Source: G965200765 sp965203865 (GTDB lineage: Bacteria > Pseudomonadota > Gammaproteobacteria > Arenicellales > JAJDZL01). Taken from it: a stretch of 64,000 bases of DNA. Each line of letters starts with the position of its first letter. Position 1 is the stretch's first letter. Both the position numbers and the translations under genes were made by a program. Below are positions 26,105 through 35,793 of this stretch, piece after piece. The notes below the pieces were generated by a model that had not been told where the DNA came from, did not search any database, and was given only the letters and a program-made list of their open reading frames with translations. The stretch spans positions 930,001 to 994,000 of the forward strand of contig OZ241916.1 of assembly GCA_965203865.1 (NCBI GenBank), given 5' to 3'.

Positions 26105-27115
26105 ATGGCAAAATTTTCCGACAATTTTGCTCCGTCGGAAGAAAATTGTTCTGTCGGCATCGTATTGGTCAATCTCGGCACGCCGTCTGAGCCTTCGGTT
26201 TCGGCGGTGCGACGTTATTTGCGACAATTTTTATCGGATAAACGGGTAATAGAGTTACCTGTTGTAATTTGGTTCTTTATACTCAACTGCATCATTCTTT
26301 TGGTAAGGCCTTCCAGGAGTCTTGAAGCGTACAAGCAAGTGTGGACTTCGGAAGGTTCGCCTCTCCTTGTAAATTCAAAAAAGCAGGCGGAAGCATTGGA
26401 AAAGAAACTAAGCAATAGTGATGGTGGAAATGCAGTTGTACGCTGTGCAATGCGATATGGGCAGCCGTCAATTGAAAATGTACTGGACGAATTAACTCAG
26501 TCGGGAATTGAGCGGATTGTTATATTGCCCATGTATCCTCAGTATTCTGGTTCGACAATTGGCTCTGTATTCGACGAAGTAGGCAATGTATTGAAAGCTC
26601 GACGATATGTTCCAGCGATTCACTTTATTAGCGGATACAGTGGCAACGAGGATTATATTGACTGCCTTGCTTCTTCAATACGCGCCTGCTGGAATCAGCA
26701 TGGAAAGTCTGAGCGGCTGGTGATTTCGTTTCACGGGCTCCCGCAATCGTATGTTGAAAAGGGTGATCCGTACGAAAAGCAATGTCGCAGGGACGCAGAA
26801 CTGCTTGCCGGGAATCTTGGACTTGGTGATGAAGAATGGACCGTTTGCTTTCAGTCGCGAGTTGGTGCCAGTCCTTGGCTTCAGCCGTATACCGATGTTG
26901 TTCTGGAGGAATTGGCAATGTCGGGGGTGGACAGTATTGATGTAATTTGTCCCGGTTTTGCGGCGGATTGCCTGGAGACACTGGAAGAGGTAAATATTCG
27001 GTACCGGGAGTTGTTTCTGGAAAAGGGAGGAAAGGTATTTCAGTATATCCCTTGTCTGAACGACAATCCAAGCCATATAGAAGCACTGGCAAGGCTGGTT
27101 AGAAGTTATTTGTAG
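26105..27115 (+). CDS. hemH: Ferrochelatase
   Basis: 336 residues. GIVLVNLGTPSEPSVSAVRR is the family N-terminal motif, and LVISFHGLPQSYVEKGDPY contains the catalytic His. Near the C terminus VICPGFAADCLETLEE is also typical. It inserts ferrous iron into protoporphyrin IX, the last step of heme synthesis. It follows nadA closely. Confidence 0.95.
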   Translation: MAKFSDNFAPSEENCSVGIVLVNLGTPSEPSVSAVRRYLRQFLSDKRVIELPVVIWFFILNCIILLVRPSRSLEAYKQVWTSEGSPLLVNSKKQAEALEKKLSNSDGGNAVVRCAMRYGQPSIENVLDELTQSGIERIVILPMYPQYSGSTIGSVFDEVGNVLKARRYVPAIHFISGYSGNEDYIDCLASSIRACWNQHGKSERLVISFHGLPQSYVEKGDPYEKQCRRDAELLAGNLGLGDEEWTVCFQSRVGASPWLQPYTDVVLEELAMSGVDSIDVICPGFAADCLETLEEVNIRYRELFLEKGGKVFQYIPCLNDNPSHIEALARLVRSYL

Positions 27116-27238
27116 TTGGTGGCTCCAGTATTCTCGCGTGATAGAAAGCGCCGATGAATTCTGGATGGGGAATACCTCCCCCAAATGTGATCTTCCTGTT
27201 GTGAGTCAGCACTTGATTGGCGATGATGTAGAAGGCGT

Positions 27239-28747
27239 ATGGAGAATTATGTAATGGTTGCCAGGAAATCTGCTCAGGCTTGGGAATTCGGGGATTTTCA
27301 AACTCCTCGTGAACTCGCTGTTGAATCGCTGCAGGTGTTGAAAGAGCATCTGAATTTTTACCCCGGTACAGTTATTGAGCCAACATGTGGAGTCGGCGGG
27401 TTCTTGCTTGCTGCGGTGGAGGCGTTTCCAAATGCTGACAGGTTTATTGGCCTGGAACTGGAGAACGAATATGTCAATTTCGTACGCCAGCAAATTGAGA
27501 ACGAAGTTCAAGTTGATAAAGTCGAAGTGATTCAGGCAAATTTTTTTGAATACAACTGGGACCTTCTGCTGTCTCAAGTTGCATCTCCCATTCTTGTAAT
27601 TGGCAATCCCCCTTGGGTGACGAATTCCGATATTGGTGTACTGAGTGGCAAGAATCTGCCTGAAAAATCCAATATTCATAATAGAAATGGATTCAGTGCA
27701 ATAAATGGTTCCTCCAATTTTGATATTTCGGAATGGATGCTTCTTCAGCAATTGGACTGGATAGAAACGCACGGCGGCTGTATTGCCATGCTTTGTAAAA
27801 CGTCAGTTGCTCGAAAAGTGTTGCTCCATGCCTGGAAAAGAAAGAAAATGGCGATTAATTGCCAGATGGTACAAATTGATGCATTACGGCATTTCAATGC
27901 TTCTGTCGATGCGTGTTTCTTCGTTGTTCAGACAAGTGAAAAATCAAGTTCGTACTGCTGTAAATTTTTCCCGTCATTCGACTCACTGTCTCCCTCGGAA
28001 ACTTTGGGCTACTTTGACGGAGTGGTTTTATCAAATGAGTCAGAATTTCATAAGCTGCGACATCTGGTTGGGTCAGACACCAACTACGTCTGGAGATCCG
28101 GGATCAAACATGATTGTAGAGAGGTGATGGAGTTGAAGGTTGATGAATCTATTCCCAATGGAAGGAAAACTTCTTCGGTAGATTTGGAAGATAACTTTCT
28201 GTACCCAATACTCAAAAGTTCTGACTTGGCCAATGGTCGTTTGGGTCAAGCGCGATTTAATGTAATTGTTACTCAAAGATATGTAGGCGAAAATACAGAA
28301 CAGATTCGAACCATCGCGCCGAAAACCTGGCGATATCTTGTAAGCAACAGTCAATTGCTGGAACAGTGGGCCAGTAGAATTTACCGAAACAAGCCGCGAT
28401 TTTCTGTGTTTGGGGTTGGTCCGTATTCATTTTCAGAATGGAAAGTGGCAATTTCCGGGTTTTATAAAAAACTTGAATTCCAGGTGATCGGTCCAATTAA
28501 CGGGAAACCAGTCATGCTTGACGACACCAGTTACTTTATTGGTTGCAAATCCAAGAATGAAGCAGAATTTTTAACGGAGCTGCTCTGTTCCAAAGAGGCT
28601 AAATCTCTTCTCACATCCATGATATTCTGGACTGATAAACGCCCGATTACCGCAGATTTGCTAAAGAGATTGCATATTGGAAAACTGGCTACGCACTTGG
28701 GAAGAAACAGAGAGTATGAGCATTTCGTACAGCAACGTACGATTTGA
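27239..28747 (+). CDS. Solitary N6-adenine DNA methyltransferase-like protein
   Basis: 502 residues. SAM-binding motif I is VIEPTCGVGGFLLAAVEAFP (about 45-64), followed by GLELENEYVNFV. The catalytic motif IV is VIGNPPWVTN (about 120-129), the NPPW form found in Eco57I/type IIG-like adenine methylases. The C-terminal half probably recognises DNA. No nuclease, specificity subunit or helicase gene is adjacent, so it is an orphan methylase. Protection against, or pairing with, the mod-less Res protein at 11.4-14.5 kb is possible but unproven. Confidence 0.8.
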   Translation: MENYVMVARKSAQAWEFGDFQTPRELAVESLQVLKEHLNFYPGTVIEPTCGVGGFLLAAVEAFPNADRFIGLELENEYVNFVRQQIENEVQVDKVEVIQANFFEYNWDLLLSQVASPILVIGNPPWVTNSDIGVLSGKNLPEKSNIHNRNGFSAINGSSNFDISEWMLLQQLDWIETHGGCIAMLCKTSVARKVLLHAWKRKKMAINCQMVQIDALRHFNASVDACFFVVQTSEKSSSYCCKFFPSFDSLSPSETLGYFDGVVLSNESEFHKLRHLVGSDTNYVWRSGIKHDCREVMELKVDESIPNGRKTSSVDLEDNFLYPILKSSDLANGRLGQARFNVIVTQRYVGENTEQIRTIAPKTWRYLVSNSQLLEQWASRIYRNKPRFSVFGVGPYSFSEWKVAISGFYKKLEFQVIGPINGKPVMLDDTSYFIGCKSKNEAEFLTELLCSKEAKSLLTSMIFWTDKRPITADLLKRLHIGKLATHLGRNREYEHFVQQRTI

Positions 28748-29025
28748 TAAATCTACTCGTCAATTTGAGCAAGGATTGTTAAACTGAGCATCGTTGTCCG
28801 CCACAAAACTTCTTAAAGATCAAGCAAAACAACCCGAACTGACACTCTTTCGTGTGTAAAGCAGTTATTCTCCGTGTATAATTAATCGCATGCCAGTTCT
28901 GCTAGCCAAAGAGTCAGATTGAAACAACTGCAGTGTAACTGGTTCAATTGTCTGAATTCAATTTAGTTGGTTTCTGACTAATTTTCGTAAATTTGAGAGA
29001 ACATAAGGGGGAACTGTTGACTTTT

Positions 29026-29111
29026 GCGAAAGTGGCGGAACTTGGTAGACGCGCTGGCCTTAGGAGTCAGTGGGGTAACCCGTGGGAGTTCGAGTCTCCC
29101 CTTTCGCACCA
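29026..29111 (+). tRNA. tRNA-Leu (anticodon UAG)
   Basis: 86 bases including an encoded CCA. The acceptor stem is GCGAAAG/CTTTCGC, the anticodon loop CTTAGGA reads TAG, and there is a long class II variable arm. It lies about 30 bases before tig. Confidence 0.96.
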
Positions 29112-29144
29112 GATGTTTAAAACGGATGAGTCGGATTGATTTAG

Positions 29145-30557
29145 ATGCAAATATCGGTTGAAGAAATTACATCTGCTGATCGAAAATTGACCTTGGTCTT
29201 TTCAGATGAGGAGGTGAACACTGAAGTAGTTAAGCGCCTGCATAAATTGTGCCGAACAGTTTCGGTGCCTGGTTTCAGAAAGGGCAAGGTGCCATTGAAA
29301 ATCGTCGAATCGCGATTCAGGGAAGCTGTTGTCAAAGAGGTTATTCTGGACAATGCAGAATTTGGTGCCAAGTCCTATCTCGAGGAAAACGCAATACAGC
29401 CAATCACGCAGCCCTACATTGAGAATTACCGCGTTAATGATTCCAACGATCATGAAATTGACTTCCACTATGAAGTGTTGCCTGAAGTAGCGCGGTTCGA
29501 CATCCGGGGCGAATCTATAGTTACACCAGAATTCACAGTTTCTGAACAGGATATTGACGAGGCGGTTGCTAAATGGCGGGAAAAGCATCACCGCTGGAAT
29601 CGGGTAGAGCGAGAATCCAAAGAATCTGATTTGGTTCGCGTGGACGTTCAAACGAAAGTTGATGGTGAAGTCATTGACGATGAAATGGGGAGCAAGTACC
29701 TGGGTGTGATTCCCGGTAGGAATGCCCGCTCGGAGCAAATTGAAAAAGCCTGCATTGGTGTGAAGGCCGGAGATCAAGTCACTGTCCCCGCAGGATTGAA
29801 CACACTTGAGTCTGACCCTGACGCTTCGCCGGAAAATGATTCTTCGCAGTATGTAATCACAGTGCACGAAGTCCTAGAACCGGTTGAAAATGAATTCAAA
29901 GAAGAGTTTTTGGAGACTTTGGGCGTAACAAGCGAGCAAGATTCAGATTTTCGTGAAAAAGCCAGGGCTCGGATAGTCAGAGAGTGCCAAGATGAAGTAG
30001 ATAGTTGTATCCATCAGCAAATTGCAACAATACTTTTGACAATCAATGATTTCTCCCCGCCAGGAAGCATTGTGCTGGCAAGATGGGAAAGAATACTGGT
30101 AGGTATGGGATACGATGTCAAGGAGATGAAGGGCCAGTTAAGCGAGTTTTTCGAAACTCCTATTGCTGTTTCCGCTTACCAGATTGCGTGGGAACAAACC
30201 AAACTCACCATGATAATGTCGAAAGTGATACAAAAGTACGAAATTTCTGCGGACGACGAGGATTTGAAGTCTTATATACGCGAGTTGGCAAACAAATCGC
30301 CAAATCCGGATGAGCAATATGAAGAAATGGTGTCAGAAAGTGATCGATTTGCCAATGAATATATAATGAGTCAGACTTACAAGAAATTGCGGGAAGAAGC
30401 AAATTGCGAAGAGCGGCAAATGAGTGTAAAAGAATTGTACGAATGGGCGGATGAATTGCACCAGGCAAAAGGCGATGAGCCAGAGGCGCCTGAAGATGCA
30501 GACGAGAAGGACAAGGGTGAGAGTTTGATCGTCGACCCGACAGGACAACCGTATTAG
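29145..30557 (+). CDS. tig: Trigger factor
   Basis: 470 residues: an N-terminal ribosome-binding domain with the signature VPGFRKGKVPLKIVESRF, a weak PPIase-like middle, and a helical chaperone C terminus. It folds nascent chains at the ribosome exit. The middle is degenerate relative to E. coli: after VIPGRNA the usual FKBP strands are hard to follow. It heads the tig-clpP-clpX-lon proteostasis block, and its stop overlaps the first possible clpP start by one base. Confidence 0.93.
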   Translation: MQISVEEITSADRKLTLVFSDEEVNTEVVKRLHKLCRTVSVPGFRKGKVPLKIVESRFREAVVKEVILDNAEFGAKSYLEENAIQPITQPYIENYRVNDSNDHEIDFHYEVLPEVARFDIRGESIVTPEFTVSEQDIDEAVAKWREKHHRWNRVERESKESDLVRVDVQTKVDGEVIDDEMGSKYLGVIPGRNARSEQIEKACIGVKAGDQVTVPAGLNTLESDPDASPENDSSQYVITVHEVLEPVENEFKEEFLETLGVTSEQDSDFREKARARIVRECQDEVDSCIHQQIATILLTINDFSPPGSIVLARWERILVGMGYDVKEMKGQLSEFFETPIAVSAYQIAWEQTKLTMIMSKVIQKYEISADDEDLKSYIRELANKSPNPDEQYEEMVSESDRFANEYIMSQTYKKLREEANCEERQMSVKELYEWADELHQAKGDEPEAPEDADEKDKGESLIVDPTGQPY

Positions 30558-31201
30558 TGACTCGTGAAGTTCACAAAGGAGGCAACATAATAGATACCTT
30601 GAATAAAGTTGAATCAGTCGGCTTGGTCCCCATGGTGGTGGAAACCACCGGGCGCGGTGAACGCGCCTATGACATTTACTCCCGGCTATTAAAGGAGCGC
30701 GTCGTATTTCTGGTAGGGCCCATTGAAGATCACATGGCAAACCTTGTTGTTGCTCAGCTTTTGTTTCTGGAATCTGAAAGATCAGACAAGGACATTCATT
30801 TGTACATCAACAGTCCGGGTGGTGCCGTGAATGCCGGACTGGCAATTTATGACACCATTCAATTTGTGAAGCCCGATGTAAGCACGGTGTGCATTGGACA
30901 AGCTGCAAGTATGGGAGCACTGGTTCTGGCCGGTGGCTCACCCGGCAAACGATTTGCCTTGCCCCATGCGCGAATGATGATTCATCAGCCCATGGGGGGA
31001 TTTCAGGGGCAGGCTTCGGACATTGATATTCATGCGAAAGAAATTCTAAGACTACGAGAGAGGCTGAACAAGATTATGGTTCAGCATACTGGCAAAACCT
31101 TGAAAGTTATTCAGCGCGACACCGAACGCGACAAGTTTATGGAAAGCGAAGAAGCGGTGGACTACGGAATAATTGACTCAGTAATTGTGAATAGAAATTG
31201 A
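30557..31201 (+). CDS. clpP: ATP-dependent Clp protease proteolytic subunit
   Basis: The serine protease core is complete: GQAASMGALVL (nucleophile Ser) and RMMIHQPMGG (His), with YINSPGG before. It forms tetradecamers that work with ClpX. The start is unclear. GTG at 30557 overlaps the tig stop, but the strong site AAAGGAGG (30575-30582) lies 7 bases before an in-frame ATA at 30590, with no standard start at the right distance. ClpP propeptides vary, so the core is unaffected. clpX follows after 30 bases. Confidence 0.94.
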   Translation: MTREVHKGGNIIDTLNKVESVGLVPMVVETTGRGERAYDIYSRLLKERVVFLVGPIEDHMANLVVAQLLFLESERSDKDIHLYINSPGGAVNAGLAIYDTIQFVKPDVSTVCIGQAASMGALVLAGGSPGKRFALPHARMMIHQPMGGFQGQASDIDIHAKEILRLRERLNKIMVQHTGKTLKVIQRDTERDKFMESEEAVDYGIIDSVIVNRN

Positions 31202-31231
31202 TCATCAACATCATCCGAGAGAGTGTGACCA

Positions 31232-32512
31232 ATGCCTAGTAGAAAAACCAAGAACAACGAACGCGGACTGCACTGTTCATTTTGCGGAAAAAGCCAGCAC
31301 GAAGTCCGGAAGTTAATTGCGGGACCTTCGGTTTTCGTGTGCGACGAGTGTGTTGAGCTTTGCAACGATATCATTCGTAGCGAAAATGCGGCTGATGAGA
31401 ATTCTGGCTCGAAAGCACGCGTTCAATTCCCGACACCAAGCGAGATCTGCGCCATTCTTGACGAGTATGTCATTGGGCAAACCGCCGCGAAGAAGGTTCT
31501 TTCGGTTGCAGTCTACAATCACTACAAGCGAATTGAAAACGACGAGGCGGTCAATGACGTTGATATTTCAAAAAGCAATATTCTTTTAATTGGTCCCACC
31601 GGGTCTGGCAAAACCCTTCTTGCCGAAACTTTGGCGCGTCAGTTGAACGTGCCGTTTACAATGGCGGATGCAACCACTCTGACAGAAGCAGGCTATGTGG
31701 GTGAAGATGTTGAGAATATTATTCAGAAACTTCTTCAGAAGTGCGACTACGATATAGAAAAAGCACAAGTGGGTATTGTCTATATTGACGAAATTGACAA
31801 GATTTCACGAAAGTCCGACAACCCGTCCATAACCCGCGACGTCTCTGGCGAAGGGGTTCAGCAAGCACTGCTGAAGCTAATTGAAGGGACGGTCGCATCG
31901 GTACCTCCGCAAGGCGGCCGAAAGCACCCGCAACAGGAATTTCTGCAGGTGGACACTAGGAATGTCCTGTTCATCTGCGGCGGTGCGTTTTCGGGATTGG
32001 AAAAAGTAATTCAGACACGAACCGAAAAAAGCGGTATCGGATTCAGTGCCGACATTTATCACTCAAGTGACGATGCGCTTGTTGATACTCTTCGCCAAGT
32101 AGAGCCTGAAGACTTGATCAAGTACGGACTCATTCCGGAATTTGTTGGTCGACTGCCAGTCGTGGCAACCTTGGAAGAACTGGACGAAGAAGCATTGGTG
32201 AAAATCTTGGTAGAGCCAAGAAACGCATTGCTCAAGCAGTACAAAAAGCTGTTCATGCTGGAAGATACAGAACTGGAAGTCAGAGGCGATGCCTTGAAGG
32301 CGATTGCCCGTAAAGCAATGGAACGAAAAACTGGTGCGCGCGGCTTGCGCTCCATTCTTGAAAATGCATTGCTGGAAACCATGTACGAACTGCCGTCCAT
32401 GCCGGATGTGAAAGAGGTTGTTGTGGACTCAGGAGTAATAAACGATGGCAATCGGCCATTCTATATATACGAAGAAACTCCTGCTCACCGAGTCTCCTCG
32501 CGCGGCGGCTAG
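31232..32512 (+). CDS. clpX: ATP-dependent Clp protease ATP-binding subunit ClpX
   Basis: 426 residues. The N-terminal zinc-binding domain is HCSFCGKSQHE ... VCDECVELCND. Walker A is LLIGPTGSGKTLLAETLARQ, Walker B is IVYIDEIDKI, and the pore loop and IGF-type ClpP-docking segment (SGIGFSAD) are present. It unfolds substrates and feeds them to ClpP, encoded just upstream. Confidence 0.96.
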   Translation: MPSRKTKNNERGLHCSFCGKSQHEVRKLIAGPSVFVCDECVELCNDIIRSENAADENSGSKARVQFPTPSEICAILDEYVIGQTAAKKVLSVAVYNHYKRIENDEAVNDVDISKSNILLIGPTGSGKTLLAETLARQLNVPFTMADATTLTEAGYVGEDVENIIQKLLQKCDYDIEKAQVGIVYIDEIDKISRKSDNPSITRDVSGEGVQQALLKLIEGTVASVPPQGGRKHPQQEFLQVDTRNVLFICGGAFSGLEKVIQTRTEKSGIGFSADIYHSSDDALVDTLRQVEPEDLIKYGLIPEFVGRLPVVATLEELDEEALVKILVEPRNALLKQYKKLFMLEDTELEVRGDALKAIARKAMERKTGARGLRSILENALLETMYELPSMPDVKEVVVDSGVINDGNRPFYIYEETPAHRVSSRGG

Positions 32513-32629
32513 CGAGTTTCGAGATATGCTTCCTGGCGAACTCAACATCTATATCGGGAGTTGAATTTTGGAAAATAGCCTATATGATTAGTCCCAATAA
32601 ATAAATGATCAAAAAATGAATGGTACACA

Positions 32630-35062
32630 ATGAGTCCCCGAAGAAAATCCAAGTCAAAACAAGATTCTGATATCTTGATGCTACCTGTGCTACCGCTGAA
32701 AGATGTTGTAGTATTCCCATATTTAGTTATTCCTTTATTTGTTGGCAGAAGCAAGTCAATCAATGCGTTGAATATTGCAGATAGTGAGCAAAGCCAGGTA
32801 CTGTTGCTGACACAGCGAGAAGATATGGAGAACCCTCTCCCGGACCAGCTCTATGGAGTCGGAACGGTGGCTACTATCTTGCAAAGCCTTGAATTGCCTG
32901 ACAAAACGCGAAAAGTTCTTGTGGAAGGCAAGTTTCGGGCAAGTGTTGAGGCTTTCATAGACAGCGAGGAATACCTGTCAGCCAAAATAAAGCCGTTTGA
33001 ATCAAAGCCATTGCCAGAAAAGCTGTCGGGCTTGATTGGCATAGTGCTCAAGCAGTTTGAATCATACGTAAAAAACAATCATAAAATTCCAACTGAAATT
33101 CTTGGCACGCTGGAAGACATTGAATCTCCGGGGAAACTGCTTGATACCATTTCAGCGCATTTGGTCACCCAAGGCGTAGATGAACGGCAGCAAATTCTTG
33201 AAATTGAAGACGAAGAGGATCGGTTGGCGCATATTGTTTCTGTCATTGAGTCCGATATCGAATTGCTCAAGGTTGAGAAGCGAATTCGCGGTCGGGTGAA
33301 GAAGCAAATGGAGAAAAGCCAGCGAGAGTATTTCCTGAATGAACAGATGAAAGCGATTCAAAAAGAACTGGGCGATTCTGAAGACGGTGTCAGCGAGCTA
33401 GACGAGCTGGCTCAGAAAATCAAAGACTCTGGAATGACAGCAGAAGCCCGTGAGAAAGCTGAATCCGAGTTGAAGCGATTGAAACTTATGTCGCCGATGT
33501 CGGCTGAAGCCACGGTGGTCAGGAACTTCATAGACTGGCTGGTTGGGGTTCCTTGGAAAAAGCGAACCCGGATCAACAAGAATATTAACGCCGCAGAAAA
33601 AATTCTTGACGAGGACCACTATGGACTGGAGAAAGTAAAGGAGCGAATTCTGGAATACCTCGCAGTCCAGCAGAGAGTACGGAAAATAAAGGGCCCAATA
33701 CTATGCCTGGTTGGCCCGCCGGGAGTGGGGAAGACTTCACTAGGAAAGTCTGTTGCACGAGCGACAAACAGAAAGTTCTTGCGCATGTCCTTGGGAGGGG
33801 TCAGGGACGAAGCGGAAATCCGCGGGCATCGTCGAACCTATATAGGATCGTTGCCGGGCAAGATTGTCCAGAACATGGCCAAGGTTAAACGTAAAAACCC
33901 TCTGTTTATGCTGGACGAAGTAGACAAAATGTCAATGGACTTTCGCGGAGACCCGTCGTCAGCTTTATTGGAAGTATTGGACCCCGAGCAAAACCACACA
34001 TTTGTAGACCATTATCTGGAAGTGGATTACGATTTGTCGGAAGTCATGTTTATCGCGACCGCCAATACCCTGAACATTCCGTCGCCTTTGCTGGACCGGA
34101 TGGAAGTGATTCGTATTTCGGGATATACCGAAGATGAAAAAATTAAAATTGCACAGCAGTACCTGATACCAAAGCAGCTTAAAAACAACGGTCTGAAGGA
34201 GATCGAAGCATCTATATCTCGTCTCGCTTTGGTTGACATTGTTCGATACTATACTCGTGAAGCGGGAGTGCGCGGGATGGAGCGGGAAATCTCGAAGATT
34301 TTTCGCAAGATCGCCAGAAAATTCGTTCAAAGCGAAGGAAAGATCAAGAAAATTTCGGTGTCTCCCAAATCTTTGGAATCCTATTTGGGAGTTCGGCAGT
34401 ACCGTTATGGCAGAGCAGACAAGGTCAACCAGATCGGACAGGTAACGGGTTTGGCGTGGACTGAGACCGGTGGCGAACTGCTTAGTATAGAAGCTGTCGT
34501 GGTGCCGGGGAAAGGAAGGCACATTTACACTGGCAAGCTTGGGGATGTAATGCAGGAATCCATTCAGGCCGCGGTCAGCGTAGTGCGCAGCAGGGCAGCA
34601 CACTACAATATCAAGGCGAGTTTTTATCAGAGAAAGGATATTCATGTGCATGTTCCCGAGGGAGCAACTCCGAAAGACGGTCCGAGTGCCGGTGTGGCAA
34701 TGTCGATTGCGATTATTTCCGCTCTGACAAAAATTGCAGTGCGTTCGGATGTTGCAATGACGGGTGAAATTACGCTCCGGGGGGAAGTGCTGCCAGTAGG
34801 AGGTTTAAAAGAAAAACTTCTTGCAGCTCATCGCGGTGGCATGGCCAAGGTGCTGATCCCGAAAGAAAGCAAAAAGGACTTGGTTGAAATACCCGCAAAG
34901 GTGAAGGATGGGCTGGAAATAATACCAGTGCAATGGATTGATGAAGTCGTTGAACTTGCACTTGAATACATGCCGGAGATGTCTGCAAAGCATGAGGATA
35001 TGGATGTAGACTTGAAACTTGAAACTCCCGAAGAAAAAACTGTTCAAGTAGTGAAGCATTAA
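32630..35062 (+). CDS. lon: ATP-dependent Lon protease
   Basis: 810 residues, full length. There is an N-terminal LON domain (LPVLPLKDVVVFPYLVIPLF), a coiled-coil, Walker A CLVGPPGVGKTSLGKSVARA, and the C-terminal Ser-Lys protease: PKDGPSAGVAM (Ser) and GGLKEKLLAAHRGG (Lys). It degrades damaged and regulatory proteins. It lies about 120 bases after clpX, which allows its own promoter. Confidence 0.96.
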   Translation: MSPRRKSKSKQDSDILMLPVLPLKDVVVFPYLVIPLFVGRSKSINALNIADSEQSQVLLLTQREDMENPLPDQLYGVGTVATILQSLELPDKTRKVLVEGKFRASVEAFIDSEEYLSAKIKPFESKPLPEKLSGLIGIVLKQFESYVKNNHKIPTEILGTLEDIESPGKLLDTISAHLVTQGVDERQQILEIEDEEDRLAHIVSVIESDIELLKVEKRIRGRVKKQMEKSQREYFLNEQMKAIQKELGDSEDGVSELDELAQKIKDSGMTAEAREKAESELKRLKLMSPMSAEATVVRNFIDWLVGVPWKKRTRINKNINAAEKILDEDHYGLEKVKERILEYLAVQQRVRKIKGPILCLVGPPGVGKTSLGKSVARATNRKFLRMSLGGVRDEAEIRGHRRTYIGSLPGKIVQNMAKVKRKNPLFMLDEVDKMSMDFRGDPSSALLEVLDPEQNHTFVDHYLEVDYDLSEVMFIATANTLNIPSPLLDRMEVIRISGYTEDEKIKIAQQYLIPKQLKNNGLKEIEASISRLALVDIVRYYTREAGVRGMEREISKIFRKIARKFVQSEGKIKKISVSPKSLESYLGVRQYRYGRADKVNQIGQVTGLAWTETGGELLSIEAVVVPGKGRHIYTGKLGDVMQESIQAAVSVVRSRAAHYNIKASFYQRKDIHVHVPEGATPKDGPSAGVAMSIAIISALTKIAVRSDVAMTGEITLRGEVLPVGGLKEKLLAAHRGGMAKVLIPKESKKDLVEIPAKVKDGLEIIPVQWIDEVVELALEYMPEMSAKHEDMDVDLKLETPEEKTVQVVKH

Positions 35063-35252
35063 GAGAATACTACTGATACAATATGATATTCTCATTGCAT
35101 GTGCATATGTTTGATTAATTCTTGAAATTTGCTCAATGAGAACCGAATTGGTAATTGACATTCCATAGTTTCATTGCTATAAGAAATGCCATCTGTAGTT
35201 ACCAGAAAAAACAGATTTACTTAATTTATTACTTACCAGCACGGAGAACCAA

Positions 35253-35525
35253 ATGAACAAAACGGAACTGATCGCAAATGTAGCTACATCAGCAGGACTT
35301 TCAAAAGCAGATGCGGCTAAAGCTGTAGAAAGCACTCTGAGTCAAATTTCGGAATCGCTAGCTAGTGGCGATACTGTTGCAATAATAGGATTTGGTACGT
35401 TTTCAACATCAAAGCGTCCGGCAAGGGATGGGCGCAACCCTCGAAGCGGTGAAACAATTAAAATTCCTGCTTCCACAGTTGTGAAATTCAAGGCAGGAAA
35501 AGCTTTGCGAGACGCAGTCAACTAA
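35253..35525 (+). CDS. hupB: DNA-binding protein HU
   Basis: 90 residues, normal length. MNKTELIANVATSAGLSKAD opens the helical dimer part, and GFGTFSTSKRPARDGRNPRS is the DNA-bending arm with its proline. It compacts and bends DNA. It sits after lon as in many gammaproteobacteria. tRNA-Val begins only 7 bases after its stop. Confidence 0.95.
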   Translation: MNKTELIANVATSAGLSKADAAKAVESTLSQISESLASGDTVAIIGFGTFSTSKRPARDGRNPRSGETIKIPASTVVKFKAGKALRDAVN

Positions 35526-35532
35526 AACTGCT

Positions 35533-35608
35533 GGGTGCTTAGCTCAGTCGGGAGAGCGTCGCCCTTACAAGGCGAAGGTCGCAGGTTCGAACCCCGCAGC
35601 ACCCACCA
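35533..35608 (+). tRNA. tRNA-Val (anticodon UAC)
   Basis: 76 bases with encoded CCA. The acceptor is GGGTGCT/AGCACCC and the anticodon loop CTTACAA reads TAC. It starts 7 bases after hupB, so it is probably processed from the same transcript. Confidence 0.96.
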
Positions 35609-35611
35609 GCT

Positions 35612-35689
35612 GGAGCGGTAGTTCAGTTTGGTGAGAATTCCGGCCTGTCAAGCCGGGGGTCGCGGGTTCAAGTCCCGTCCGCTCCGCCA
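35612..35689 (+). tRNA. tRNA-Asp (anticodon GUC)
   Basis: 78 bases with encoded CCA. The acceptor is GGAGCGG/CCGCTCC and the anticodon loop CTGTCAA reads GTC. It follows tRNA-Val by 3 bases. Confidence 0.96.
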
Positions 35690-35706
35690 TTATTTCAATT
35701 TTGTAT

Positions 35707-35751
35707 AGCCGCTTGTTGCGCCGGAAAAACCGGTATAAGATACAAGCGGCT
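35707..35751 (+). terminator. Stem-loop after the tRNA pair, probable terminator
   Basis: 10-base arms AGCCGCTTGT (35707-35716) and ACAAGCGGCT (35742-35751) enclose an inner CCGG/CCGG stem. The following sequence is AT-rich but lacks a clean T run. It ends the hupB-tRNA unit before ppiD. Confidence 0.6.
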
Positions 35752-35793
35752 TGCATATTTAATTTTTATTATTAGTCGTCTGAAGATAGATCC

